Assembly: GCA_003244255.1 (NCBI GenBank)
Contig: QHCD01000057.1
Coordinates: 1 to 32,721, forward strand
DNA length: 32,721 nt
Source: Pseudonocardiales bacterium
Lineage (GTDB): Bacteria > Actinomycetota > Actinomycetes > Mycobacteriales > QHCD01
Reading direction: 5' to 3'
Shown: positions 1 through 10,530 of the stretch, in pieces
Layout: each line of letters begins with the position of its first letter
How positions within the stretch are numbered: position 1 is the first letter of the stretch
Program-made: the position numbers and the translations under genes
The notes under the pieces: model-generated
Told to the model about the DNA's origin: nothing
The model's input: the letters and a program-made list of their open reading frames with translations, nothing else
Database searches by the model: none

Positions 1-77
1 AACCCGGCAATCCCGGGATAACCCACCGTCTACAGAACCCGGGGCGGTTCAAAACTCGGCTCAAACGGCAAAACCCC

Positions 78-94
78 AGCGACCCAGGGTCGCT
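78..94 (-). terminator. Perfect hairpin at the end of the SnoaL-like operon
   Basis: AGCGACCC and GGGTCGCT form an 8-bp perfect inverted repeat with a one-base centre, overlapping the TAG stop of the SnoaL-like gene by two bases. It could be a terminator for the three-gene minus-strand operon, but no T-tract follows. It may equally be a small palindromic repeat. Confidence 0.35.
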
Positions 95-527
95 AGGGAG
101 CCTGATCGAATACCGCGGCGCCGGTCTGCGCGTCGAACGGCACCGAGTCGTGCTGGTGGGTGATGATCCATCGGCCGGCCGCATTCTGCAGGCACATGGT
201 CGCCCGCACCCACATGTCGACCTCCGTGCCGGTCGTCAGCCGGCCGGAGACGCGGTAGAGGTAATAGCAGAATCCGGTGTCCTCGCCGGCCGCGATCGTG
301 AGGTCACGAATCTCTACCGACGGCGCGCCCTCGACGTAACCGCCCAGCCACGCTTCAACACGCTCCCGTGCCGAGCTCGCGCCGACGTGACGCAGCGGCG
401 GCAGCGCGTCGTAGAAGACGGTGTCGGTGGCGTAGGCGGTCATCACACCGTCGACGTCCTTGGCCCTGATCGCCTCGGCGCGAGCGTCCAGCAGCTGCCG
501 GATCTGGGTTTCGGAACTGGTCTTCAT
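93..527 (-). CDS. SnoaL-like / NTF2-fold protein
   Basis: Encodes 144 aa from ATG at 527. The N-terminal helices (QIRQLLDARAEAIRAKD, then DGVMTAYATDTVFYDALPP) and the later beta-rich half with a WVRATMCLQNAAGRWIITHQH-type stretch are typical of SnoaL-like/ketosteroid-isomerase-like domains, which form a cone-shaped NTF2 fold around a ligand pocket. Family members include polyketide cyclases, isomerases and many proteins of unknown substrate, so no reaction can be named. The gene is the last of a minus-strand run after TIGR03086 and DUF2277 genes, with only 16 bp between it and DUF2277, so the three are probably co-transcribed. An upstream in-frame extension exists, but it is arginine/proline-rich, overlaps DUF2277 and does not look like family sequence, so the ATG at 527 was chosen. 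Confidence 0.85.
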   Translation of the reverse strand: MKTSSETQIRQLLDARAEAIRAKDVDGVMTAYATDTVFYDALPPLRHVGASSARERVEAWLGGYVEGAPSVEIRDLTIAAGEDTGFCYYLYRVSGRLTTGTEVDMWVRATMCLQNAAGRWIITHQHDSVPFDAQTGAAVFDQAP

Positions 528-543
528 GGGCCCGCGCGGGCGG

Positions 544-813
544 TCAGCTGGCGTATCGCTGCGCGGAGCGGGCCTTGGCCTTCGTCGCCTCAACCTCGCG
601 GTCCTTCGACGGCGCCGTCGTCACCAGCCGGTGCAGCAGCTGCTCGGAGATCTCGCTGATGGCGGCGACCGCGTGGTCGAAGGCCTCCTCGTTGGCCTGC
701 GACGGCTTGGTGAAGCCGCTGATCTTCCGCACGTACTGCAGCGCGGCGTCATGGCACTCGTTCGACGTGGCCGGCGGCTCGAAGTTGAACAACGGACGAA
801 TGTTTCTGCACAT
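544..813 (-). CDS. DUF2277 domain-containing protein
   Basis: Encodes 89 aa starting MCRNIRPLFNFEPPAT, the very characteristic opening of the DUF2277 family, followed by the conserved core ALQYVRKISGFTKPSQANE and a C-terminal helix rich in Arg/Lys. The length is normal for the family and the protein is probably cytosolic. Its function is unknown, and nothing in the sequence suggests a catalytic site beyond the conserved Cys2, Arg3 and Asn4 and the KISGFTKPS block. It lies 33 bp after the TIGR03086 gene and 16 bp before the SnoaL-like gene, consistent with one operon. The family assignment is strong; the role is unknown. Confidence 0.93.
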   Translation of the reverse strand: MCRNIRPLFNFEPPATSNECHDAALQYVRKISGFTKPSQANEEAFDHAVAAISEISEQLLHRLVTTAPSKDREVEATKAKARSAQRYAS

Positions 814-846
814 GGCCGGGAGCCTACCCGGCCGGCCGCCCGCCGA

Positions 847-1437
847 TCACGACGCGGACCAGGCCGGATCGCGACCGGCGACGCCGACCAGCCGGTCGAG
901 CAGCGGGGCACCTGCCGGCACCTCGACCACGGCGGCGAACGACTTGTCAGCACCGCGGGCCGAATCGGGAATCATGCCGGGCGCGAAGTCGAGGGCGGCC
1001 TGTACGGCGTCGTCGGCAGGCGTCCACGACCCGCCCGTCGCGGTCGCGAGATCCCAGCCGTGCACGACGTATTCGAACAGGATCATCGAGAGCGCCATCT
1101 CGCCGGGCACCGAGCTCTCGCCCAGATGCAGCGGACGGTCGGCAGCTCCTCTTCCTACCGCATCGGCGATGCGGGCCGCGGCGTCGCGCATCTGCGCCGC
1201 GTTCTCGGCGGTCGTCGGCGTCACGGCCGACGGTTGGGCCGGTGCTCGGCCGTCGTCATCGCTGAGACCGGTGGCGAAGGTCTCCAACCAGCCGACGATG
1301 TGATCGCGCAGCGCCGCGACGTCGTAGTCGCGGCACGGTGTCGGCTTCGTCAGCTGCTCCTCGGAGATCGTTCCCACCATCGTCGACAGGTCGTCGAGCA
1401 CCCGCCCCAGCATGTCCGTTGTGGAGTTTGTCGTCAT
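847..1437 (-). CDS. TIGR03086-family metal-binding protein (DinB/MDMPI fold)
   Basis: Encodes 196 aa from ATG at 1437. The opening helix (DMLGRVLDDLSTMVGTISEE) followed by LTKPTPCRDYDVAALRDHIVGW is the signature of the mycothiol-dependent maleylpyruvate isomerase N-terminal-like/TIGR03086 group. A second histidine sits in EYVVHGWDLATATG, and together these histidines would form the DinB-type metal site in a four-helix bundle. Family members are thought to be thiol-dependent (mycothiol) enzymes, but the substrate here is unknown. It heads a minus-strand operon with DUF2277 and SnoaL-like genes and is divergent from an AraC-type regulator across 64 bp, so that regulator may control it. A 17-residue in-frame extension upstream is low complexity and was discarded. 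Confidence 0.88.
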   Translation of the reverse strand: MTTNSTTDMLGRVLDDLSTMVGTISEEQLTKPTPCRDYDVAALRDHIVGWLETFATGLSDDDGRAPAQPSAVTPTTAENAAQMRDAAARIADAVGRGAADRPLHLGESSVPGEMALSMILFEYVVHGWDLATATGGSWTPADDAVQAALDFAPGMIPDSARGADKSFAAVVEVPAGAPLLDRLVGVAGRDPAWSAS

Positions 1438-1501
1438 GCGCCCGAACGTAGAACGACGGCTAGGGCGCGGCTTGAACATTCGCGACAACTACCCTGCCGG
1501 C

Positions 1502-2359
1502 ATGCAGCGCAAGCCACTGCCGGTCGAGCTGGACAGCCGTGGCATCCTCGATCCGCGGCTGCTCGCCCAGAGGATCACGCTGACCCGCTACCCGGTCGGC
1601 GAGCAGCTGGCCGGCCTGCTGGATCGGTACTGGGCGGTGGAGTGGGACCTCCCGCCCGGAGCGACCCACACCCAGCCGGTGCTGACCCACCCGTGCGGCA
1701 ACCTCAGCGTCGGTCACGGCGAGCCGGACGGCGCGGGTGCTCCCGGGCCGATAGAGGCGCGGCTGCACGGTGTGTACCGCGGGCTGTCCCGGCGGACGCT
1801 TGCCGGCCGCGGCTGGACGGTCGCGGCGATGACGACGCCGGGTGGTCTTGGCGCGCTCACGACCCGGCCCGCATCGACGTACACCGACAAGAGCGTTCCG
1901 CTCGGGCTGCTCGCGACGCTCGACGAGGCCGCCCTGGTCGCCGACCTGCAGGAACGGCCCGACCAGCCCGGCCGGGTAGAGGCGTTTGCGCGCGCGATCG
2001 AATCCGCGGTCCGCGCCGTCGATCCAGATCGGCTGCGAACGGCCCGTGAGGTCGCCGAGGTGACCAAGCTCGCCGAGACCGACCGACCGCTGCGACGGGC
2101 CGGCGATCTGGCCCGGGCGGCGGCCGTCAGCGTGCGCACCCTGCAGCGCTTGTTCGCCGACTACGTCGGAGTGTCGCCGACCTGGGTGCTGCGCCGGTAC
2201 CGGCTGATCGACGTCGCCGAGCAGGTGCGCGGCGGCCAGCGGGTGTCGTGGGCCGACGTCGCTGCCGGGCTCGGCTATGCCGACCAGGCGCACCTGACCC
2301 GCGACTTCCGGGCCGCGACCGGCCGCACACCGAGCGAATACGCCGCCGCCCAGCGCTGA
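1502..2359 (+). CDS. AraC-family transcriptional regulator
   Basis: Encodes 285 aa from ATG at 1502. The N-terminal half (RITLTRYPVGEQLAGLLDRYW, then PVLTHPCGNLSVGH) matches the DUF6597-type sensory domain found in many actinobacterial AraC regulators. The C-terminal ~100 residues carry two helix-turn-helix units: the first around SVRTLQRLFADYVGVSPTWV, the second around SWADVAAGLGYADQAHLTRD, ending in the conserved RDFRAATGRTPSEY. It is a DNA-binding regulator whose ligand is unknown. It is divergent from the TIGR03086-DUF2277-SnoaL operon across a 64-bp gap, the usual position for a regulator of the neighbouring operon. An upstream in-frame extension to about 1412 overlaps the divergent gene and was rejected. 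Confidence 0.92.
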   Translation: MQRKPLPVELDSRGILDPRLLAQRITLTRYPVGEQLAGLLDRYWAVEWDLPPGATHTQPVLTHPCGNLSVGHGEPDGAGAPGPIEARLHGVYRGLSRRTLAGRGWTVAAMTTPGGLGALTTRPASTYTDKSVPLGLLATLDEAALVADLQERPDQPGRVEAFARAIESAVRAVDPDRLRTAREVAEVTKLAETDRPLRRAGDLARAAAVSVRTLQRLFADYVGVSPTWVLRRYRLIDVAEQVRGGQRVSWADVAAGLGYADQAHLTRDFRAATGRTPSEYAAAQR

Positions 2360-2361
2360 AA

Positions 2362-2403
2362 TGCTTGATCAGCCCTGCTTGATCAGCCCACTCGATCAGC
2401 GCC
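2362..2403 (+). repeat. Tandem 14-bp repeat in the promoter of the MFS gene
   Basis: TGCTTGATCAGCCC occurs twice back to back (2362-2375, 2376-2389), followed by a degenerate third unit, ACTCGATCAGCGCC (2390-2403). Each unit contains the palindrome TGATCA or CGATCA. The array lies between the AraC gene and the MFS start at 2437, so it could be a set of operator half-sites. The function is inferred from position only. Confidence 0.55.
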
Positions 2404-2436
2404 CGCACGGGCAGCGACGCATGGCAGAGTGACCGC

Positions 2437-3786
2437 GTGGCAGCCACCGGGGAGGCGGATACAGGCCGGATCGGCCGGTACCTGATCAACCGGAACTACG
2501 CGCGGCTGTGGTCGGGCCAGGCGGTGTCGACCGTCGGCGATTTCGTCTTCGACACGACCCTCGTCCTGTGGGTCGCGACCGACCTCGGCCGCGGCAAGTC
2601 GTGGGCGCCGGCGGCGGTGAGCGGCATCCTGCTGTTCGCCGTCGCGTCGTACGTCCTGGTCGGCCCACTGGCCGGTGTGTTCGTCGACCGGTGGGACCGC
2701 AAGCGCACGATGCTCACCACCGAACTGATCCGGTTCGCCGTCGTCGGCGGCCTGGCCGCGCTGTCGTTCGTGCCGACCCACGACATCCCGATTGCCGGGT
2801 GGCTCGTCGTGCTGTACGCCGTCGTATTCGTCGTGAACTCAAGTGACCAGTTCTTCTCGCCGGCGCGATTCGCCGTGCTCGGCCAGGTGGTATCCGGTGA
2901 CACCGATCGCGCCCGGGCCGCCGGTATCGGCCAGGCCACCAACGCCAGTGCCGGCATCATCGGCCCGCCGCTCGCCGCGCCATTGCTGTTCACCGCCGGC
3001 CTGCAGTGGGCGCTGATCATCAACGCGGCGTCGTTCGTCTTCTCCTACGTCGTCATCCGCCGCATCGAGCTGACGCCCGTCGACGAGCCGGCCGGCTCGG
3101 GGCGCCCGAACACCCGACGCGAGTTCGTCGCCGGCCTGCGACTGTTCGCCGGGAGTCGTTACCTGATCGCCCTTGTCGCGGTCGCGATCATCGCCGCGGC
3201 GGGTGCCGGCTCGTTGAACGCCCTCGACGTCTTCTTCGTCACCGACAATCTGCACGTGCGTGCCAGCCTGTACGGCTTCCTGGGAACGGCATTCGGCGTC
3301 GGCACCATCGTCGGTGGCCTCGCCGCCTCCCGCATCGTCACCCGACTCGGACCGCGAACGACGGCGTGGCTCTCTCTGATCATCGCCGGCATCCTGGTCG
3401 TCGGATATTCGCGGCAATCCATTTTCGGCGCCGGCATCGTGCTGACCGTCGCATTTGCGATACCGGTCGCGGTGCTCAACGCGTCGCTACCACCGATGAT
3501 CTTCAATGCCGTACCGGGCGCCTACCTCGGGCGAGTGCTCGCGCTGTTCAATCCCGCCACCCAGCTCAGCTCGATGCTGTCGATCGTCGTCGCCGGTTGG
3601 CTGGCGAGCTCGGCGCTGCACAATTTGCACGCCGACGTCCTGGGCCTGCACATCGGCCGGATCGACACCATCTTCTCCGCCGCTGGCGTGTTCATCATCC
3701 TGGCCGGCATCTACGCCTTTATCGCCCTGCCGCACGACACCGATCGTGCCCCGGCAGCCGCATCGGGCCGGCGCGTCAGCCGGTGA
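2437..3786 (+). CDS. MFS transporter (MFS_3 / enterobactin-exporter-like)
   Basis: Encodes 449 aa from a GTG start. The N-terminus RYLINRNYARLWSGQAVSTV followed by GDFVFDTTLVLW is the standard opening of MFS_3-type exporters. The loop between TM2 and TM3 carries the motif-A-like GVFVDRWDRKRTMLTTELIR. About 10-12 hydrophobic segments follow, with long stretches such as ALVAVAIIAAAGAGSLN. It is probably a proton-driven drug or small-molecule exporter in the cytoplasmic membrane; the substrate is unknown. The last codons (GRRVSR, stop at 3784-3786) lie inside a 95-bp segment that also forms the 3' end of an NRAMP gene. The C-terminal residues may therefore have been set by a rearrangement, although the tail is past the last membrane segment. 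Confidence 0.92.
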   Translation: MAATGEADTGRIGRYLINRNYARLWSGQAVSTVGDFVFDTTLVLWVATDLGRGKSWAPAAVSGILLFAVASYVLVGPLAGVFVDRWDRKRTMLTTELIRFAVVGGLAALSFVPTHDIPIAGWLVVLYAVVFVVNSSDQFFSPARFAVLGQVVSGDTDRARAAGIGQATNASAGIIGPPLAAPLLFTAGLQWALIINAASFVFSYVVIRRIELTPVDEPAGSGRPNTRREFVAGLRLFAGSRYLIALVAVAIIAAAGAGSLNALDVFFVTDNLHVRASLYGFLGTAFGVGTIVGGLAASRIVTRLGPRTTAWLSLIIAGILVVGYSRQSIFGAGIVLTVAFAIPVAVLNASLPPMIFNAVPGAYLGRVLALFNPATQLSSMLSIVVAGWLASSALHNLHADVLGLHIGRIDTIFSAAGVFIILAGIYAFIALPHDTDRAPAAASGRRVSR

Positions 3787-3860
3787 AGGTCGTGTACAAC
3801 AGCACGGCGTTGAGCCCGACGATCATCGCCGGGATCAGGCTCGCCACCGCCGTCGTCAGC
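3766..3860. repeat. Direct repeat copy A (mntH 3'-end junction)
   Basis: This 95-bp segment aligns without gaps to 4502-4596 with about 14 mismatches (roughly 85% identity, counted by eye). It starts GGCCGGCGCGTCAGCCGG and ends CCACCGCCGTCGTCAGC. Copy B is the intact 3' end of mntH; copy A is fused to the end of the MFS gene. The pair flanks the small lipoprotein gene. Confidence 0.85.
3776..3859 (-). pseudogene. Relic of an NRAMP transporter 3' end
   Basis: Read on the minus strand, this encodes LTTAVASLIPAMIVGLNA followed by VLLYTTFTG and a stop. The intact NRAMP gene downstream ends LTTAVASLVTAVVVGLNV, then MLLYTTFAG. Twenty of the 27 residues are identical, and the stop codons occupy equivalent positions. 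Upstream of the leucine the similarity vanishes, so only the final membrane segment remains. The relic overlaps the last 11 bp of the MFS gene. It is either a partial duplication of mntH or the remains of a second NRAMP gene. Confidence 0.8.
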
Positions 3861-3920
3861 GAAAGCGCGGACAGTCCTCGCGGAGCCGGGCGATAGTCAG
3901 GCGCGCGGCCGCTCCGCAGG

Positions 3921-4373
3921 TCAGCGCGTGTACACGTCCGGGCCGGACGACGGTGCGGTATTCAGCCGCACCCGGACGACGACCGGGGCCGATCCGTCCG
4001 CCGTCACCTGCACGTTGAATACGTCCTTCAGCGGCCTGAGAACGATTGCGGCCGCGCGATGGTCACCCGCCGGCGCCGCTTTGACCACCACCGCCGCCGA
4101 CGGTGGGCTGATCGAGTAGTCGGCACCCTTGTCGCAGCCGTCGACGAGCCGCAGGTAGATGTAGCCATTGACGCTGCCCGCCGTCAACCGGCTCACCGAG
4201 GCCGCATCGAACAGGCTTGCGCCTTCCGCGCCCGCCGACAGGGTGGTGCCACACACGACGGTCGGCGGTGCGCCTGAGGAAGTCTGTGCCGATCTGCAGC
4301 CACCGGCTCCGGTCACCGCTACGGCGAGCGCAGCCAACCTGCGGACCTGAGGCCGAACGAGTCGCACGCACAC
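3921..4373 (-). CDS. Putative lipoprotein of unknown function
   Basis: Encodes 150 aa from GTG at 4373, which has AAGGCGG about 9 bases upstream. Residues 1-26 form a signal peptide (basic RLVRPQVRR, then LAALAVAVTGAGGC) ending in a lipobox-like TGAGGC, so the mature protein is probably lipid-anchored on the outer face of the membrane. The mature part has two further cysteines (VVCGTT and DGCDKG), which could form a disulfide, and beta-rich segments such as SVNGYIYLRLVDG, AAVVVKAAPAG and NVQVTADGSAPVVVRVRL. I recognise no family. It sits between two copies of the mntH 3' end, so it may be inserted cargo. A longer start at 4439 is possible but would cross a palindromic repeat. Confidence 0.6.
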   Translation of the reverse strand: MCVRLVRPQVRRLAALAVAVTGAGGCRSAQTSSGAPPTVVCGTTLSAGAEGASLFDAASVSRLTAGSVNGYIYLRLVDGCDKGADYSISPPSAAVVVKAAPAGDHRAAAIVLRPLKDVFNVQVTADGSAPVVVRVRLNTAPSSGPDVYTR

Positions 4374-4407
4374 TCGTGTTGACCGCCTTGGACCGCCGAT
4401 TGGTTGC

Positions 4408-4481
4408 CGCCGAGATGCCGCGAGATCCGGATCTACCACCGTCTTGGCTCACCAGAGCGGTGGTAAATCCGGATCTCGGCG
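4408..4481. repeat. Palindromic repeat with CGCCGAG ends, copy 1 (10-bp insertion)
   Basis: It begins CGCCGAG (4408) and ends CTCGGCG (4481). The main arms are 4421-4441 and 4458-4478, 21 nt each with one mismatch, around AGATCCGGAT and ATCCGGATCT. Removing a 10-bp duplicated stretch (ATGCCGCGAG) leaves exactly 64 bp, the length of the two related palindromes at 23760 and 31075. It lies upstream of the lipoprotein gene and downstream of mntH, and could act as a transcription terminator. Confidence 0.75.
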
Positions 4482-4501
4482 GATCGGGGCGCTGCGGCGG
4501 C

Positions 4502-4596
4502 GGCCGGCGCGTCAGCCGGCGAAGGTCGTGTACAGCAGCATCACGTTGAGTCCGACGACGACGGCGGTGACCAGGCTCGCCACCGCCGTCGTCAGC
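4502..4596. repeat. Direct repeat copy B (3' end of intact mntH)
   Basis: This is the partner of 3766-3860 at a constant offset of 736 bp. It contains the mntH stop codon and the codons of its last membrane segment. Homology ends abruptly at GTCAGC on the gene-internal side. Confidence 0.85.
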
Positions 4597-5816
4597 CCTC
4601 GGTTCACGAAGGGGCCCATCAGGTCGGCGCGGCGGGTGAGCACCACCAGCGGCACCAGGGCGAACGGGATGCCGAAGGAGAGCACGACCTGGGAGACGAC
4701 GAGCGTGGCGGTTGGCGCCGTGCCGATCCCCAACACGATGAGCGACGGCGCCATCGTAATGGCGCGGCGTAGGTAGACCGGTATGCGGCGGCGGATGAAG
4801 CCCTGCATCACGATCTGGCCGGCGTAGGTGCCGACGCTCGATGAGGACAGGCCGGAAGCCAACAGCGCCAGCACGAACGCAAGCGCAGCACCGCCGCCGA
4901 CAAGGCGAGCGAGGCCGGCGTGTGCCGCCGCGATCGAGTCGATACCGGTGTGGCCGGTCGTGTTGAACAACGCCGCGGCGATGAACAGCATGCTCAGGTT
5001 GATCAGCCCGGCGACGGTCATCGCGACGACGACGTCGATCCGCTGGAACCGCAGCACCCGGCGTTTGGCGGCGTCGTCGGCACAGGGCACCCGACGCTGG
5101 GTCAGCGCCGAGTGCAGGTAGACGACGTGCGGCATGACGGTGGCACCGATGATGCCGACCGCCAGCACCACGGCGCCATGACCTGGCAGGGACGGCACCA
5201 GGCCGCCGGCCATGCCTCTTGCGCTCGGCCCGATCCGGAAGAAGTCATAGGCGAAGCCGAGCAGGACGATGAACAGCAGCGCGATGATCGCCAGCTCGAA
5301 CTTGCGATACCCACGCTGCTCCAGGGCAAGGATCCCGAACGCGACGACGGCGGTGATCGTGCCAGCGGCCAGGAGCGGCACGTGAAAGAGCAGGTTCAAC
5401 GCGATCGCGGCACCGACGAACTCGGCCAGGTCGGTGGCCATCGCGACGACCTCTGCCTGCGCCCAGAGCGCCGCCGACCACCGCCGGCCGAGGTGGGTCC
5501 GGCACAGCTCGGGCAGGTTGTGGCCGGTGACGACGCCGAGCTTGGCCGACAGCCACTGCACGAGCATCGCCATCAGGTTGGCGAGCACGACCACCCAGCA
5601 CAGGGCATAGCCGAAGCGCGCGCCGCTTGCGACGTTGGTGGCGAAGTTGCCAGGGTCGATGTAGGCAACGGCCGCCACGAACGCCGGCCCGAGCATCGCG
5701 ACCAGCGTGCGGATCCGGCCGGTCGCGCGCGGCGGTCGCTGGATCCTGCCCGGCCCTGGTTGGGCGGCGATGGGACGCTCCGAAGTGGCCGCGGCCGGTT
5801 CGGCGCCTTCGCTCAC
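4512..5816 (-). CDS. mntH: NRAMP-family divalent metal transporter (Mn2+/Fe2+)
   Basis: Encodes about 434 aa. The TM1 metal-binding motif AYIDPGNFATN and the TM6 motif MPHVVYLHS, both diagnostic for NRAMP transporters, are intact, as are the TM3-TM4 segments around EVVAMATDLAEFVGAAIALN. The protein imports Mn2+ or Fe2+ by proton symport across the cytoplasmic membrane. The GTG at 5816 was chosen because GAGGGG lies upstream (12-base spacing); a TTG eight codons earlier (5840) is the alternative but has a poor ribosome site. The promoter region carries a strong palindrome that could bind an MntR/Fur-like regulator. The 3' end is duplicated 736 bp away next to the MFS gene. Confidence 0.95.
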   Translation of the reverse strand: MSEGAEPAAATSERPIAAQPGPGRIQRPPRATGRIRTLVAMLGPAFVAAVAYIDPGNFATNVASGARFGYALCWVVVLANLMAMLVQWLSAKLGVVTGHNLPELCRTHLGRRWSAALWAQAEVVAMATDLAEFVGAAIALNLLFHVPLLAAGTITAVVAFGILALEQRGYRKFELAIIALLFIVLLGFAYDFFRIGPSARGMAGGLVPSLPGHGAVVLAVGIIGATVMPHVVYLHSALTQRRVPCADDAAKRRVLRFQRIDVVVAMTVAGLINLSMLFIAAALFNTTGHTGIDSIAAAHAGLARLVGGGAALAFVLALLASGLSSSSVGTYAGQIVMQGFIRRRIPVYLRRAITMAPSLIVLGIGTAPTATLVVSQVVLSFGIPFALVPLVVLTRRADLMGPFVNRGLTTAVASLVTAVVVGLNVMLLYTTFAG

Positions 5817-5838
5817 GATGCCGAAGTTCCCCTCAGTC

Positions 5839-5874
5839 AACTCTCGATTTCGCCGGGGCGAAACTACAAGAGTT
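5839..5874 (-). promoter_or_regulatory. Nested palindrome upstream of mntH (candidate metalloregulator operator)
   Basis: An inner inverted repeat TTTCGCC-GG-GGCGAAA (5848-5863) is nested in an outer pair, AACTCT (5839-5844) and AGAGTT (5869-5874). It lies just upstream of the preferred mntH start. Metal-dependent repressors of the DtxR/MntR and Fur families use palindromes at such positions, but the sequence does not match a consensus I can name, so the regulator is inferred from position only. Confidence 0.45.
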
Positions 5875-5910
5875 CGGGGACGAAGTCAAGCGTCGCTGTT
5901 CGGTGCCCGA

Positions 5911-6252
5911 TCAGTGCCTATCTGCTTCTTCGGCGTCACGATCCGGAACCGGGGGGTGATGCTTCCGCAGGTATCCGGTGACGGCCCAGACGTGCCGATG
6001 CGTCTCGCCGGCAGAGTCCTTGATCTGCGCGAGCAGCAGCGCCTTCATGCACGACTCGCGTGCGAGTTCGCCGCGCTCTCTCCACGCGGAGAGCAGCGCG
6101 GAGCGCTGCGCCTTCGCGGCCGACAGGCGGCGTTGCGCCGCTGCGAGATCCCGTTTTGCCGTCCTGACGGTGCCCTCGGCCTCGACCACATCTTGGGCCA
6201 GCGCCTCGTCGATGACCCCGCGCGCAATTGCGTTCTGCTCCGCCTCGGTCAT
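5911..6252 (-). CDS. Hypothetical coiled-coil protein
   Basis: Encodes 113 aa from ATG at 6252. The central part (DEALAQDVVEAEGTVRTAKR, then DLAAAQRRLSAAKAQRSALL) is strongly heptad-like and charged, so a long alpha-helical coiled coil is expected. The C-terminus is His/Asp-rich (RKHHPPVPDRDAEEADRH). There is no signal peptide or membrane segment, and I recognise no family. It lies 145 bp downstream of cbbX on the same strand and could be the distal gene of the RuBisCO operon, though the gap also allows its own promoter. Longer in-frame starts up to 6381 give low-complexity, Arg-rich sequence and were not used. Confidence 0.65.
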   Translation of the reverse strand: MTEAEQNAIARGVIDEALAQDVVEAEGTVRTAKRDLAAAQRRLSAAKAQRSALLSAWRERGELARESCMKALLLAQIKDSAGETHRHVWAVTGYLRKHHPPVPDRDAEEADRH

Positions 6253-6397
6253 CGGCACACCAGCTCTCGGTCGGCCGTGGCGCTGCACGGTGGATAGCGT
6301 GCCATGCACGCGTTGATGTTGTCTGCCGGGACGCAGCGATGCGGTGACTGAACGGATGACAGGGATCGTGATCGACACCAACTTGCGGATGCGCAGG

Positions 6398-7399
6398 CTA
6401 GGGGTCGACGGCGTCCTCGACCGACTTGGCGAAGACGCTGCTGCTGCGAACGTCCTCCTCGGTCAGCGTCATCAGATCGTCACGACCGACCGAACCCGAC
6501 TTCTCGACCAGCCGGTTCGCCTGCCGCAACCGGCAACGCTCCAGGGCATTGCGCACACTGCGGGCATTGGCAAAGCGCGGCAACTGCCGCCGTCGATCGA
6601 GGTATTCGCCGAAGGCGGTCGACGCGTCCGGGCTGAGGCGGTAGTCGTCGCGCGCGAGCATGAGTTCGGCGATGTCGACGAGCTCGTCCTTGCTGAAGTC
6701 CTCGAAGGCGATGTGGTGAGCCACCCGCGAGCTCAGACCGGGGTTGGAGGCGAAGAACTTCTCCATCCGGGCTTCGTATCCGGCGAAGATCACCACCAGC
6801 GTGGCGCGCTCGGATTCCATCTCCTGCAGCAGGATCTCGATTGCCTCCTGGCCGTAATCGCGCTCGTTCTCAGGCCGGAAAAGGTAATAGGCCTCGTCGA
6901 TGAAGAGCACGCCGCCGGCGGCCTTCGCCAGGGCCTCCTTGGTCTTCGGCGCCGTGTGGCCGATGAACTGCCCGACCAGGTCGTCGCGGGTGACGGCGTG
7001 CACGCGGGGCACCCGCAGATAGCCGAGCGCGTGCAGGATCTCGGCCATCCGCATCGCGACCGTGGTCTTCCCGGTGCCGGGGCCACCGGTGAAGCTCATG
7101 TGCAGCGATGGCCGCGTTGCCGAGAGTCCGAATTGCGCGCGCGCGCGATCCACCATCAGCAATGCGGCGATCTCGCGGATCCGCCGCTTCACACCGTGCA
7201 GGCCAACCAGTTCGGCGTCGACGGCGTCGAGCACTGCCTGCACTCGCGCACCCGCGTCGTCAGACCGCAGGTCGACGGTCGCTGCGGCATCGAGCGTCGG
7301 CGGGTCGTCCTTTTGCGGGGTCGACGCGGTCGCGCGCGCCGGAGCGCCATCCGCGCCGGGCCGGTGCATCTGGAATCCGGCGCCTGCTACGTCGGTCAC
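6398..7399 (-). CDS. cbbX: CbbX, AAA+ red-type RuBisCO activase
   Basis: Encodes 333 aa from GTG at 7399. After a ~45-residue Pro/Ala-rich N-terminus comes the CbbX/SpoVK-type AAA+ domain: Walker [10 protein letters not shown] (residues 105-113), pore-loop region [13 protein letters not shown], Walker [12 protein letters not shown] (163-173), and the arginine-finger/sensor region [15 protein letters not shown]. The C-terminal helical lid ends with [20 protein letters not shown], as in characterised CbbX. The protein uses ATP to pull the C-terminus of red-type RbcL into its pore and release inhibitory sugar phosphates such as RuBP. It overlaps cbbS by 4 bp (GTGA), indicating translational coupling. 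Confidence 0.97.
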   Translation of the reverse strand: MTDVAGAGFQMHRPGADGAPARATASTPQKDDPPTLDAAATVDLRSDDAGARVQAVLDAVDAELVGLHGVKRRIREIAALLMVDRARAQFGLSATRPSLHMSFTGGPGTGKTTVAMRMAEILHALGYLRVPRVHAVTRDDLVGQFIGHTAPKTKEALAKAAGGVLFIDEAYYLFRPENERDYGQEAIEILLQEMESERATLVVIFAGYEARMEKFFASNPGLSSRVAHHIAFEDFSKDELVDIAELMLARDDYRLSPDASTAFGEYLDRRRQLPRFANARSVRNALERCRLRQANRLVEKSGSVGRDDLMTLTEEDVRSSSVFAKSVEDAVDP

Positions 7400-7833
7400 C
7401 CCGGTCGATTCGCGTCGCCGTAACGCTTACCCATGGGGGATTCGGCTGCATATGAGTGCAGTGAATAGCGCTGCAACCGGCCGGCGGACTCGGTGCGGTC
7501 GAGTCGGAATCCCGGTTCGACCTTCGGGCGCTGCACCAGAAAGCTCAGCCCCGTCGTCTGCCGGCCGAGCCGCGCATCATAGGCCAGCAGCCGAATGTAG
7601 TGATTCGGGAACGCCGCGCGGCACTCGTTGATCTCGCTCAGCACGCCATCGGGCTCGTCGAGGTCGAACATCGGCAGGCCCCACAACTCCCAGTAGACGT
7701 TGCGGGGGTGCGGATCGTCGGTGTATTCGAGAGAGACCGGCCAGCCCTTCTCGAGCACATACCGCACCTGCAGGGTGATCTCTTCGTCGGTCAGTTCGGG
7801 CAGGTACGAAAAGGCTCCATGACGCAGGTACAT
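7396..7833 (-). CDS. cbbS: RuBisCO small subunit (red-type)
   Basis: Encodes 145 aa, starting [19 protein letters not shown]. The conserved core [20 protein letters not shown] and [19 protein letters not shown] is present. The protein also has the long C-terminal extension ([19 protein letters not shown], then LHSYA) that in red-type form I enzymes forms a beta-barrel lining the central solvent channel. The length is normal for this class. It is the structural partner of CbbL in the L8S8 holoenzyme. It is separated from cbbL by about 190 bp containing a MITE-like palindromic element, whereas cbbL and cbbS are usually close together. It overlaps cbbX by 4 bp. Confidence 0.97.
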   Translation of the reverse strand: MYLRHGAFSYLPELTDEEITLQVRYVLEKGWPVSLEYTDDPHPRNVYWELWGLPMFDLDEPDGVLSEINECRAAFPNHYIRLLAYDARLGRQTTGLSFLVQRPKVEPGFRLDRTESAGRLQRYSLHSYAAESPMGKRYGDANRPG

Positions 7834-7862
7834 CTCAACTCCTGTTCGAGTGGTCTAGTGGT

Positions 7863-10521
<2,659 letters not shown>

Positions 10522-10530
10522 TACAGGCGC

